Shown piece by piece: positions 25,001 to 34,920 of a stretch of DNA of 64,000 bases. Source of the stretch: Pratylenchus scribneri (lineage: Eukaryota > Nematoda > Chromadorea > Rhabditida > Pratylenchidae); assembly GCA_030063045.1 (NCBI GenBank), contig JAQSEB010000017.1, forward strand, positions 434,001-498,000, written 5' to 3'. Positions within the stretch are counted from its first letter, which is position 1. Every line of letters begins with the position of its first letter. A model generated the notes under the pieces. That model saw nothing but the letters and a program-made list of their open reading frames with translations, ran no database searches and was not told the DNA's origin. A program made the translations under genes and the position numbers.

Positions 25001-28000
25001 AGCGGATTCTCTGCACTCATCAAAGCAATCTCAACTCAGGAATCCAAGCAGACTCCTGCGCCCAAGCGGACTCTCTGCTCAATCAAACAATTTTTTGTGC
25101 TCTCCTTCTGCCGAGAGTGTGTGCTATCCTTCTGCCGATAGCTTGTGCTGTCCTTCTGCCGACAGCTTGGCCGTCCTTCTGCCGACCGCCAGCAACCAAT
25201 CAAGAGGAATTGGACTAGGGCCATTCCTTGCAGACTCCTGCATCCAAGCGGATTCTCTGCATCAGTCAAACCGTTTTTGGGCTATTCTTCTGCCGTTAGC
25301 GTGGCCGTCCTTCTGCTGACCGCCTTCATTCAAACCAACCAGCCTTCTGAGCTCTCCTCCTGCCGAGAGCTTGTGCTGTCCTTCTGCCGACAGCTTGGCC
25401 GTCCTTCTGCTGACCGCCTGCCAATCAAATCAACCAAGCAACCTTCTTCAAGCAACCATGGCCGAGATTATTCGGGAACAACTCAGCCCATTCATCGCCA
25501 AGCTGCAAACCAAATATACCGACGTGAAAAATGGATTGGCAGCCGACAATCCAACCGACGATGATGTAATCCAATTCCGAGCCGACGTCTACCAATTGAA
25601 TTCAACGATACAACGTGCCGAAAGCCTCATCCAAGAATGGAAACAGTACATTGCGAGAATGCAGCCAGACGAGCGAGATGACGAAATCGCATTGTGCCGC
25701 AATTTTCCACCAGCAAAGCAAATCCTCGCACGGAAGACGATCCGACACTCATCCAACAGATTGAACGTGCCAGGGACCTGGTGGAACAATCCCAGTCATA
25801 TCTCGTGCAATGTGATGAACGAAAACGGGTCCAGAACCTGAATCCGACGATCCAGCAACAGCCGACTCAGCAAAAACTGGCACAACAGCAACCAAACCAA
25901 CATCAGCAAAATATGGAACCGCAAGACGACGATGTAGACTTCATGGCGTCCGGCCAACCACCAAGGAATGAGCTTTTTGGAGACGGACAACGCAACGAAA
26001 GCCATCGAGAAGCACGCCAGAACTTCTCCAATCAATTTCACCAGAACGAGAATCGGCGTCAACACTTGCAATTCAAAAACCAGGATTTCGAATGGACTCA
26101 ACCAAAAATGGGAGGCGGCACCCCGGGCTCAACCAATGCCACTCAATTCAGCACCACCTTCCGCCCATTCAAGCTTGAGCCGCCCAAATTCGATGGAAAC
26201 CCAAGAGGATGGGCAACATTCTGGCTGGCTTTCGATCGAGCCGTGGACAGTCAGCCGATCCCCGCTTACGAGAAGCACATTTGCCTCCTGCAAAGCTTGG
26301 TCCAGGACTCACCTGCCCGAAAAGCAGTCGAAGTTTATCCACCATCCGACAAAAATTACCAAACTGTTGTGGGAATTCTCACGGACCGGTTTGGCGACCC
26401 CAAAGCACTCAGAGAGGAACTCATCGGGGAACTTCTCCACTTGCCTATGGCTGCCAACTCAGTCTCATCATTACGGAGCCTGGCGGAACATGTAGAACGC
26501 ATCTGCCTCTAATTAGAAGCACCCAAAATCCACAACTCAACACAGGACGAAATTGTGTGCGGAATCATTCGGAACAAGTTGCCTCGCCCTGTGCTCGAAA
26601 CCCTCATCAACTGGGAAGAGGAAGATTTGAGAAACTGGACCCTCAAAGAGCTACGCCAAAGCCTGAAACGCATCGTCCAGCGAAAGGAACGACTGGAGCG
26701 CAGCATCAACACATTGCGCCCACCTGAATCCGAGAAGAGTGAGGATGGACAGGAACATCAACAGCAAGACTCCAACAGCAAAAGAGGATGTTCACTCTGC
26801 TCTGTGGGTGATATCCATCGACCAGGCCAATGCCCGTGCTACAAGACAGCTGAACGACGACGTGATCGTTTATTCGAACAAGGAAGATGCTTCAACTGTC
26901 TTCGGAATGGACATTTCACGTGGAAGTGCCTCGATGCTCGACGATGCAGCAACTGCAGGCAGAAACATCATGTCATCATCTGCCCTTCAAAAGAGACCTA
27001 CGATGTCAATCCAGAAGCCATGCACAACACAACGATGGGCGACATCCCCGAGCAATCAGAAGATGATGAAAGCAACTGTTTTGTGGCCGGGGGGAGTGTC
27101 GATAAAATCGACGAATTTTGCTTGGAAGAATAATTTTGATGATTTTCCCTTTTTGTTTGTTGTCTACCTATCCCCCTTTCCTTTGTTTAATGCTTTACTG
27201 CCTATTTCTCACTTATATTTTTTGAGTGTCCCTTTTTCCCATTTCAAATGTGCGCCCAATTACTGTAGCCCCTCCACACCACTCTACGCCAGCCCTATAT
27301 AAACCCTCCTTTGAGCTCATTCAGGGGCGACCCATTTCTTTGTTCCACGGCCCTTTCTGTACCCAACGGCCCATTCATTCTACACTCCACACTCATTTTT
27401 CCTGCGTTGTCCCACATCAATTTCACTGTGCTTTGAATAAATAAATAAATTCCTTCCGTGCATTGGGGCTCTGGGCTGGGCTTGAGTTGAATTCTTCGTC
27501 GACCCACTAGGCTGTCGGTCCACTCAAGGTGAGCCGTCCCTCCTCCCTCATTGTCTGTGCTGACCAATTCATTGCGCCTGTGACCAGCCCATCCAACCAA
27601 CTTTGACTGGGCCTGAGTCTGCCAATCTCTACATCTGTGCTCAAACTTGGCCTACGCTACGCTGTGCCCATACCAGACCAGCCTAGCCTTCACTGTGCTC
27701 CACCTCGGCCTACGCTACGCTGTGCCCAGCCAGACAAGCCTAGCTTACGCCTGTGTTCAGTCAACCAGCTCTTGTGCCTGTGATCAACCCGCTGCCCATT
27801 GTGTTGTGCCTGCCTGTGTTCAACCCCGCTGCCTGCCCTATTGTGCCGGCCGGTGCTCAACCCCGCTGCCCCATTGCGTTGTGCCTGCTCGTGCTCAACC
27901 CAGCGGCTCCATTGTGCCTGTCCGTGCTCAACCCAGCGGATCCATTGTGCCTGTCTACGCTCAACCCAGAGGATCATTGCGCCCGTCTACGCTCAACCCA

Positions 28001-29925
28001 GTTGCTCCATTGAGCCTGTGCCCAACCCAGCTACACACCGTGCTTGTGCCCAACCCAGCAACAAACGGTGCTCAGACTCAGCCTAGCCGTTCACTCTGCC
28101 CAGCCCAGCAGTTCATTGGCCATTCACTGTACCCAGTCCAGCCTAGCCTAGCCGTTCACTGAACCCAGAACCCAGTCCAGCCAAGCCGTTCACTGAACCC
28201 AGTGCCCAGCCAACACAGCTCTACGTTCACTGGATCTGAGTCCAGCAGCCTATCCAACAAACTTTGACTGTGCCCAGCTCAACTCAGCTACCAATTGCCC
28301 AACAACACTACACTCCAAGCTCGACTCAATTAACGTTTGTCCCACGTAAGGACGAATTGGTGCCACGACCCCCACTCAACCCAAAACTTTTGTCCAAACA
28401 AACAATCCGCTCTCCCATTTGTTTTGTTTGCCGACACATATTTTGCAATATTTGCAAACTAAAAATCCCAGCATTAATTATAAAATTAATAATTTACATA
28501 TTTATTCAAAGCTATCGAAATGCCAATACTCGGAATTATATCATGGGCCATTTCCTGTTCATTTTTATCATTTCCCTTTATAATTGCTACATGATGATCC
28601 GTGCCTCAATCCAATATCCGGATTGGATGGCCAACGGGGCAGTGACTGATTTGTTCACAATTCCCAGGATTGAAACGGTTTTTTTCGTGAATGGTGCAAT
28701 CATATTTATGGCCATTTGCTCATATATTTTCGTTGGCATTATCATAACGTGCAAAATAAGTCAGTGAAAAATTATTGATTATTTGATACTTGGACAAATT
28801 AATTTTATTAGCTAATCAACTAAATTAAAAATAGCCCAATATAAATATATATATATATGTAACGGGTAATATTGGGAATTTGCTAATTCCGGAATTATCA
28901 GGATTTCAGGATGATGGATGGTCCAGCTAATTTTGGAAATCTCGGTCTCTAGACTTTGTATAGATTCGCTAATGAATACAAATAGGACTCGGCATGGTCG
29001 ATTTAGTATAAATAATTTTGATTTCAAAATAGTATGGCTTCTTTTAAAAACTGAAGCATTTTTTAAACCAAAACAGTTTTGGTTTAATAACTTTTGCCTA
29101 GACAAATATTTCACTTCTTAAAAATGGAATTTTCATTGACTAAAGCGACAATGACGAGTTGAATGAGTCTATTCTCCAGTCTTTGAGTTTCCTTGAATCC
29201 TAGATTTACTTAATTAGCTATTTCCGGAATTAGCCAATATCGAATATATAATAAATTATAAAAAAATGTAAATTTGTCAAATTAAAGAAGTAATAATATG
29301 CGAAGTGTCGGTCGATAGAAAATAGCTTTATTCAGAAGTCGAAATAACAATTGATGGTATTTGGGGAATTGGGATTAAGACTGAGAAAGAATGAGACAAT
29401 GACAAGGAAAATAGGGAGCACAATATGAAAAAGGGATTTACAATTACAAAACAACAATATACAATATAATACAAAACAATCAATATCATCTCATTATTAC
29501 AAAGATGCGAATGCCAACAATGAGAATTTGCGCAAATTATATCGTTCAATTTTCATAATTGTCTTTATCAACATTGGCGGATATTTCTTTGTTAACTTGA
29601 TAGCCTTTTTGTATTTGTTTTCCAATGCTTCGACCATTTGGTTTATTCACAATTTGTCCATAATTGCAGTGAATATTGCGGCCGCTTCGAATGCCCCAAT
29701 ACTTTTCTTAAATAGGTGCGCAATTCCATTAATTTAAATTAATTAAATAAATATTTTAGTTCTGAATACAATGAAATATTTTTGAAAGAAATTAAACGAA
29801 TCAAATATGCATTTTTCAAATTGATTGGCCAAAAACAAATCCAACCACAAATAAGTAAAATAAAAGTTGTGAATGTCAACAAAATCACAACTAATATTGA
29901 ACTTTCAAATTGCCATAATTATTAA
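22064..29925 (+). CDS. srsx-like chemoreceptor gene C, with LTR element in intron 3
   Basis: Intact six-exon model of 349 residues: 22064-22102, 22151-22290, 22965-23210, 28512-28759, 29505-29715, 29760-29925. The N-terminus is MNDTTINTTQINP. TM1 contains GAIGIVGIILNGTVCYISV. The TM3 end is MSADRLIAILFPIFYR, the most DRY-like of the four paralogues; the IFYR is created exactly across intron 3, supporting the splice. TM6-TM7 end ASNAPILFLNR and the tail begins SSEYNEIFLKEIKR. The exons corresponding to 4 and 5 of A and B are fused here, so one intron is absent. Intron 3 holds a complete BEL/Pao-like element (23484-28436), leaving about 340 bp of original intron. Intron 4 holds a MITE. No coding damage is seen, so the gene may still work if the 5.3-kb intron is spliced. 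Confidence 0.82.
22430..22870. repeat. Nested repeat element in intron 2 of gene C
   Basis: GGTACTTATCGGTTATCTAC (about 22518) is mirrored by GTAGATAACCGATAAGTACC (about 22687), giving a roughly 200-bp inverted-repeat MITE. It lies inside a patch with AGCC..CTCTAATAATAG words on both sides, which suggests one element inside another. Confidence 0.6.
23484..24823 (+). repeat. 5' LTR
   Basis: The TATA-like TATATAAA at 23683-23690 and the AATAAA at 23823-23828 suggest a short U3 (about 220 bp), a short R and an unusually long U5 (nearly 1 kb). U5 (about 24030-24640) consists of degenerate repeats of GTGCTCAACCCAGC and CCCAGCCTAGCC type. An ATTGGTGCCACGACCC sequence at about 24744 duplicates the primer-binding-site region found just outside the LTR. 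Confidence 0.92.
24828..24845 (+). other. Primer-binding-site candidate
   Basis: TGGTGCCACGACCCGGGA starts five bases (AAAAT-like spacer ending T) beyond the LTR end and begins with the TGG expected opposite a tRNA 3' CCA. The priming tRNA is not identified. Confidence 0.65.
24846..25457 (+). repeat. Retroelement leader with tandem repeats
   Basis: This is the untranslated leader between the primer-binding site and gag. It contains many copies of a roughly 30-bp unit with core TCCTTCTGCCGACAGCTTG, plus larger near-duplications such as AGACTCCTGC.TCCAAGCGGA. No convincing gene is present. Confidence 0.7.
25458..27133 (+). pseudogene. gag: BEL/Pao-type gag, broken
   Basis: Structural capsid/nucleocapsid gene. 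It begins ATGGCCGAGATT (MAEIIREQL) with a helical N-terminal region of about 95 residues. It continues with a Q/N-rich linker, a DUF1759-like core around 26180-26500 (FDGNPRGWATFWLAFDRAV, typical of BEL/Pao gag) and two zinc knuckles: C-x2-C-x4-H-x4-C at 26888-26929 and a variant knuckle at 26945-26983. There are two breaks: a frame change between about 25690 and 25745, and an in-frame TAA at 26510-26512. After the knuckles the frame runs about 35 codons, through the purine tract into the 3' LTR. No pol follows. The gag of this copy is presumably not functional as one protein. Confidence 0.85.
27097..28436 (+). repeat. 3' LTR
   Basis: Same length as the 5' LTR (offset 3,613). Differences noticed: C to G in GCCGGCCCG near 24239/27852, and A to C in GCTACAAATT near 24671/28284. 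The AATAAA at 27436 would serve as polyadenylation signal. Confidence 0.92.
28858..29252. mobile_element. MITE in intron 4 of gene C
   Basis: The left part AATATTGGGAATTTGCTAAT and CCGGAATTATC is mirrored on the right by TTAGCTATTTCCGGAATTAG and CCAATATCG. It also shares CAGCTAATTTTGGAAATCTC and CATGGTCGATTTAGTATAAA with the relatives at 19744 and 46432. No coding capacity. Confidence 0.65.
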
Positions 29926-30600
29926 TATATTTACATTGTATTAATATGATAAAATCAGAAAAAGTGAAGATTCAAGATAATCAACTCTTTGATTCCACAA
30001 TATTCAAATATTTTATTAATCAAATTCAAATAAATTTAAAGAAAATATTTATTAGATCATTAATTTTTAATAGTTAAATTAATGTTCTTCATTTTAATAT
30101 TTAATTATCGATTATATTTTATTTAGATGGTGATTAATAAATATAAAAATGAATAATATTCGTGAAATTTTTTACATTAACCAATAATATCTGAGTAATA
30201 TTTAAATTAAGGAAATTAATAAAATTAAAATTCTTTAAAATTGCAATTTATTATGCTCCTTTAAGAGCATATTTATAGCAACAAAAATGGCCTCAAAGTT
30301 ACATTAATTTCTTTTGTTTTCAAAAAAAATATCGCCAAAAAAAGTTGCTATTTTTAGCCTTTTTTCATGATTTCAATTTTCAAAAGAAAATAAGAATAAA
30401 ATTTTGCCAAAATTCTAATTTAGCCAAAATTTTTTCACTATGCCGCCATATAGGACTAAATTTTTCTCTGCGCGAACATAAATTTTGGGCCAATGGTATT
30501 GACATTTATATACCATTCGATGTGTTTTTCTTTCAGATCTACAAATCGGTATAAGGTTTATAGAGTCTAAAAATCGGTTTCTGATTTTTAGTGCAAATTT
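29926..30600. other. 3' flank of gene C and spacer
   Basis: It begins with AACTCTTTGATTCCACAAT (29983-30001) and AATAAA (30029-30034), both shared with the 3' flank of gene B. The rest is AT-rich without recognised features. Confidence 0.55.
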
Positions 30601-30609
30601 AAATTAAAA

Positions 30610-30796
30610 ATGTCCAATTTTCAAAAGGCCACTCAACCGTTGATCGTTGAACGACTTGATGAGTGCGGGCGCAAAAGTCGTGTTGATGAGTGACAAACTT
30701 TTAGTGGCAAAAAATAAGGAGGCAATTGATAGGGCTCATCAGGATTCGGTGGGCAAATTTTTGAAACGAAAAGTCAGAAACAAAAATGAAATTTAG
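30610..30796 (+). pseudogene. Short coding-like fragment, function unknown
   Basis: An ATG (MSNFQKATQPLIVERL) opens a 27-codon frame ending at TGA near 30691. A second, overlapping frame continues coding-like sequence (LVAKNKEAIDRAHQDSVGKF) to TAG at 30794-30796. The pair reads like one small protein of about 60 residues interrupted by a one-base shift, or a spliced fragment. I do not recognise a family. It lies just beyond the last exon of gene E, on the opposite strand. Confidence 0.25.
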
Positions 30797-30829
30797 TTCA
30801 TTTTTAATAATTATATTAAATAGAAATGA

Positions 30830-33622
30830 TTAAATAATATTCATTTTTGGCAAAGTATCCAAAATGTCGGGCCGAATCTTGAAGTCGATGCACATTGCCA
30901 ATTGGCTTGGTTGATTTTCCTTAAAAATACTTTTACGGACTCTGATGTAAGATTAATTAAATAGAAATATATGTGTTTTGGAAGTAAATAATATTTAGCA
31001 TGCAGGTTTGTTTGAAATCAGTAGTGTAAATTGTACATATATCCCACACGAAAATGTGAATATAAATAAAGCTCAAGATTGACAGGTCATAATAATTTCC
31101 AGAGAAATTTAGCCCATATCCGATCATTTCATTCTCCCCGGAGTCACAATTTTTGACCGAATTTTGAAAATCTTGTGAAAATTCACCAAATTTTCTGAGT
31201 TAGACCACTTTAGAAATGCACAATATTTTGGGAATTTTTTTAAAATGGCTTAAATTTTGTAAAGATATTTAAAATTCTTTTCATTTTCATTTTAAAAATC
31301 TAGTCAAAATCTATTGAATTTAAACATTTGTTTGAATTTTGAAAATAATTTGAAAATTGAAAACATTTTCAAAATCTTTTGAACCATATTTTCAATATCT
31401 ATTCAAAATATGGGTGAAAATGAATTTTCAAAATGGGACTCATTTTCAGAATATTTTGAAAATGGGGCAAAAAAGCTGATTTGCATTGTTCTGGTTTTCT
31501 GTTCTGATTTTTTCCCTTCTTCTGATTTTTCTCGCGCACTGTTCTGACTTTTTTCCCTTGTTCTGATTCTGAATTCATTCATTTAATCATCTGCCGCAGC
31601 TGGGATTCGAACTGAGTAGTCAAGGCCTAAAGTCAGCGACATAACATTGAGCTAAAGAGGCTATGTATCCTCTTCCATTAAAACATTTATTTGTTCCTTT
31701 CATTGCCTTCGGCCCAGGTCAAACAAAGGGAAAGGTCAATAAACACAATTTGCCAGAATATTCTCAAAATTTAGATGTGTTCCAAAAATATTTTGTAAAT
31801 GGTACTATTTTGTCAATATTTTAACTCAAATTTTCAAATTGATTTTGAAAATGAGTGTGAAAATATATTTTCAAAATTTTTAAATTTTCAAAATGTTCCC
31901 AGAATTTTATCTATTTCCAGAATATTTTAGAAGTTGGTATATTTTGAAAATGTAAACAATTTTGAGCAGATTTTTTCCTATTATATTCAAAATCTTTTGA
32001 ATTTTTTTTGACTTTGAATTTTCAAAATTTTACTCATTTTAAAAATATTGTGACAATTTATATCTTTTCAAAATATTTTGACAATTTTCTCATTTTTACA
32101 ATATTTTGAGAATTACATCAAATTTTCAACATATTTTTGCATCTATTTTTTATGTGACTCCGGGTAACCCATTCACAAAACACCAATGGATAGATCTCAT
32201 TCAGAGTTCAGACTCAATGAATATGATATATAATTTGCAGATTTCTTTTGATAAAAATTAATAGTTAATAGTATTAGAAGGTTTAAATCTATTTTAGTAT
32301 TCTGATTCAAAACTAAGTTAGAATTGGTTAAATCTGAGTGAAAACATTATCAAATGATGTGTTTTGACGAGATCTATTGATTGATGAATCATGAGTATAA
32401 GGTTTATGGATCTGAGATAAATCTCTGAATCACAAAAACTGGTCATCATAAAAAATGCCCTCTAATAACCAACTTTCATATTCTAATAATTCCAACTCAC
32501 CAGTCGTTCAACAACATGCTTTTGTAATTTATTACGTTGAACATTTTTGAAGTTGGTAGAAATCTTCTGGGACACTTGCGCCTCAATCTTTTTCACATCT
32601 TCATCAGAAAGATTGTGACGCGCTTGCGCCTTCAGCGCATTCATGTAATGGATGACGATATTGTGCATCTCTTCGATTTTTTTTAGAATTGCCGCCTCAT
32701 CATGCGCTTGTAAAATTGCGGAAAATTTTGTCTGAATTTCTTGGTTCCAAAGGCAAATTTTCCGGATTGATTCCCTTTCTTCCTTAGCTTTATTCCAAAT
32801 TTCAAATATTTCTTCCCATTTTTTCTGAATTGATTCCTCTTCTTCCGTAGCTTTATACCAAATTCTTCTAAATATGTCATCCCATTCTTTCCGGATTGAT
32901 TCCTTTTGTTCCTTATTAGCTTTATTCCAAACTTCAAATATTTCATTCCATTTTTTCCGGATTGATTCGTTTTCTCTCTTTTCTTTCTCAGCTTGAGTCA
33001 AGAATATTTTTTCATGTTTGTTCCGGATTGATTTCTTCCAAATTCCTTCAAATATTTCATCCCATTTTTCCCGAATTGGTTCCTTTTCTTCTTCAGCTTT
33101 ACTCCCAATTCCTTCAAATATTTCATTATTCCAAATCCCTTCAAATATCTCATCCCATTTTTTCCGGATTGATTCCTTTTGTTCCTTACAATTAGTCTCA
33201 TCAATTCGCTGTGAGGCCGTTGTCCTTTGCCTGTGTGGGATATGCCCGTAGGAGAATTGGCTTGAGCCCAGCAGAGGCTGGCTTTCTTCAAAATCACCCT
33301 CATGCTCATTTGCCTCCATTTCAAACATTGATGGATTCGACGTCTCACCAGCTGAATGTTGTTGTCCAGCAAGTACATTTTGGCAGTCGAAATATTCATC
33401 AATTGTGGCCACAACTTTTCGGTTCAATTGGCGAACAGCAGCAAACACTTCATCCATTGTTGGCTTATTTTGGCAAAATCCTATTTCGAATTTTAAATAA
33501 ATTAGATACAAATAACATTTTGATACCAACCGAAGGTTTCCATAACTGCTGAAATAGGCGAAGACCAACAAAAATTTACTATACAAAAGCAGGCTAATAG
33601 AAAGATTAAATAACAGCGGCAC
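30830..33622 (-). CDS. Predicted secreted protein with W-rich charged repeats (gene E)
   Basis: The start at 33622 (AAAATG) gives a hydrophobic signal-like N-terminus (MPLLFNLSISLLLYSKFLLV). A 66-base in-frame GT..AG segment (33481-33546) may be an intron; removing it places CQNKP just after the signal peptide. The frame stays open without splicing too. The body holds five to six repeats of 20-30 residues with core ESIRKKWDEIFEGIW, alternating with glutamate/lysine runs and probably alpha-helical. At 32501 a strong donor (GTGAGT) follows VVERL in phase 0. A matching acceptor and terminal exon lie at 30830-30919 (SQLAMCIDFKIRPDILDTLP, then TAA). The spliced model is about 381 residues. No known family is recognised; a secreted, possibly host- or cuticle-related protein is conceivable, but the function is unknown. 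Confidence 0.6.
31137..32164. mobile_element. About 1-kb repeat element in the last intron of gene E
   Basis: CCCGGAGTCACA at 31137-31148 is matched by TGTGACTCCGGG at 32153-32164. Between them are dozens of TTTTGAAAATG/CATTTTCAAAAT-type degenerate repeats in both orientations, plus a GC-richer central part with the tRNA-like segment. No transposase frame is seen. The target duplication is unclear. Confidence 0.6.
31592..31664 (-). ncRNA. tRNA-like / SINE-like segment
   Basis: On the minus strand the order is TAGCTCAATGTTATG (A-box-like) then AGTTCGAATCCCAG (B-box-like) about 45 bases later, the spacing of a polymerase III promoter. The anticodon arm and acceptor stem do not pair well by eye. 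This is therefore more likely a tRNA-derived repeat than a working tRNA. Confidence 0.4.
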
Positions 33623-33839
33623 ATTTTCTTGTATGAATGATTATTCGATAAATATCTCTATATTTGTACTGTACGGAATTATGTTTTTATAGAAAAAGAT
33701 GCTATATATAAAGTATAAATATGAATATGCCATTTATTTCAATGTCATATTTGGCCATCTTGATAAATGCCAATATTTTTAAATATGTTTGTTGTTTGTG
33801 ACCTATCCATGGTATATGTTGCCATTGGGCTTACTAATA

Positions 33840-33961
33840 TTTGGTATAAAATCAGAACATCAGAATAGAGGGAAATAAAATCAGAATTGGCAAAAATAAA
33901 ATCAGAACAGAGGGAAATAAAATCAGAATAGGCAAAAATAAAATCAGAATAGAGAGAAATA
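33840..33961. repeat. Short tandem repeat, about 35-bp units
   Basis: Three to four copies of a unit built of AATAAAATCAGAA and GAGGGAAATAAAATCAGAA, differing slightly. Confidence 0.7.
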
Positions 33962-33963
33962 AG

Positions 33964-34013
33964 GAATTGAAAAATCGGAATTCCGACTTTCGGAATTCCG
34001 GTTTCAACCCTGG
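33964..34013. mobile_element. hAT end fragment
   Basis: AATCGGAATTCCGAC, TTCGGAATTCCGG and CAACCCTGG resemble the right end of the hAT elements at 8413 and 55909. It is a truncated relic directly after the tandem repeat. Another internal-type scrap (GAACTCAAAAAAATCGGAA) is at about 34676-34720. Confidence 0.5.
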
Positions 34014-34920
34014 ATTTGAGTACGAGTAGGAATGCTCAATACAGAATCAAAATGGTGAGGAATTCTGTTTTGTGGGAGCGAAAGTCAGGCCCGAAGTAGG
34101 GGGAATAATAAAATTAAAGCTTAATTTTTATAAGAATGACCCAATTTCATGAAAATAGCTTCATTTTATGCCAATGAAAACATCAAAAATGTACACACTG
34201 AACACTTTATGCTGCATTTCTCCCATCTCTATCCTTCACATTTTTCTCTGCCCGCCTGTACCAAACAATTTCACGACTTAATTTGCTATTCCAATCCACT
34301 GTCCTTTAGTATTTCTCTTTATTTTATTTTCCCATTTCTCTGAATTTCCATTCCATCATTGGCCATATGCTTTATATGATTTGGCCAAATTGCTGCTGCT
34401 GCTAAATGCGCGATTTGACCTCTCCCATCCACAGGTCTTATGCCACCGCAGCCCACCAAACATTCCATCCTGCCGCTGTAGAGGCCCATTCATATAATTT
34501 CGGATTACACAATCTCAATTTCCCTTCTCCCTCTAGGGCCCTTATTATCGATCATTTGATTTTAGGCCAATATGCCCCATCTCCACAAGCTTTTCCATTA
34601 ACAGCTATCCAATTTCCATTAAAGCAATAACAAAATCAAAAACAAACTATATTTATTGGCCATCCGATGGAAGCTGAACTCAAAAAAATCGGAACGGAAT
34701 TTTCTTCGGAATCGGAATTTTAAAATTTTTATGAGTACCTTCTACATTCATAAATCTACCTCTCCTTTGTTTTGATTAAATTCAAAATTTCATAATTTTT
34801 TAAGCAATCTGAATCGACCTACAAAATTCAATGCAATTAAAATGTTTTGAAAATTTTTTATCAAATATTTTATATTATAAGTTGGTGAAATTAAAATAAT
34901 TTTTTACAAATTGAAGGAAT
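34014..34920. other. Spacer with one exon-like frame
   Basis: GC-richer DNA at 34400-34630 contains an acceptor-like CATCCACAG and a 65-codon plus-strand frame to TAA at 34628-34630 (SYATAAHQTFHPAAVEAHSY). It could be a terminal exon of an unseen gene, but no partner exon or family was recognised. The remainder is AT-rich. Confidence 0.25.

Larger units (their letters stand above)
23484..28436 (+). mobile_element. Complete BEL/Pao-like LTR retrotransposon, gag only
   Basis: Two 1,340-bp direct repeats (23484-24823 and 27097-28436) start TGTCG and end CGACA. They are flanked by the 5-bp target duplication CATAT (23479-23483 and 28437-28441). The 2,273-bp interior has a primer-binding-site candidate directly after the 5' LTR, a gag-like frame and a purine tract (GGGGGGAG) just before the 3' LTR. 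No protease, reverse transcriptase, RNase H or integrase is encoded, so it is a non-autonomous derivative that would need enzymes in trans. Only two LTR differences were noticed, indicating a recent insertion. It lies in sense orientation in intron 3 of receptor gene C and is far richer in GC than its surroundings. Confidence 0.93.

Noticed and set aside
24651..25319. 222-codon frame upstream of gag
   Set aside because: It spans the LTR end, the primer-binding site and tandem leader repeats; no domain. Gag starts later at 25458.
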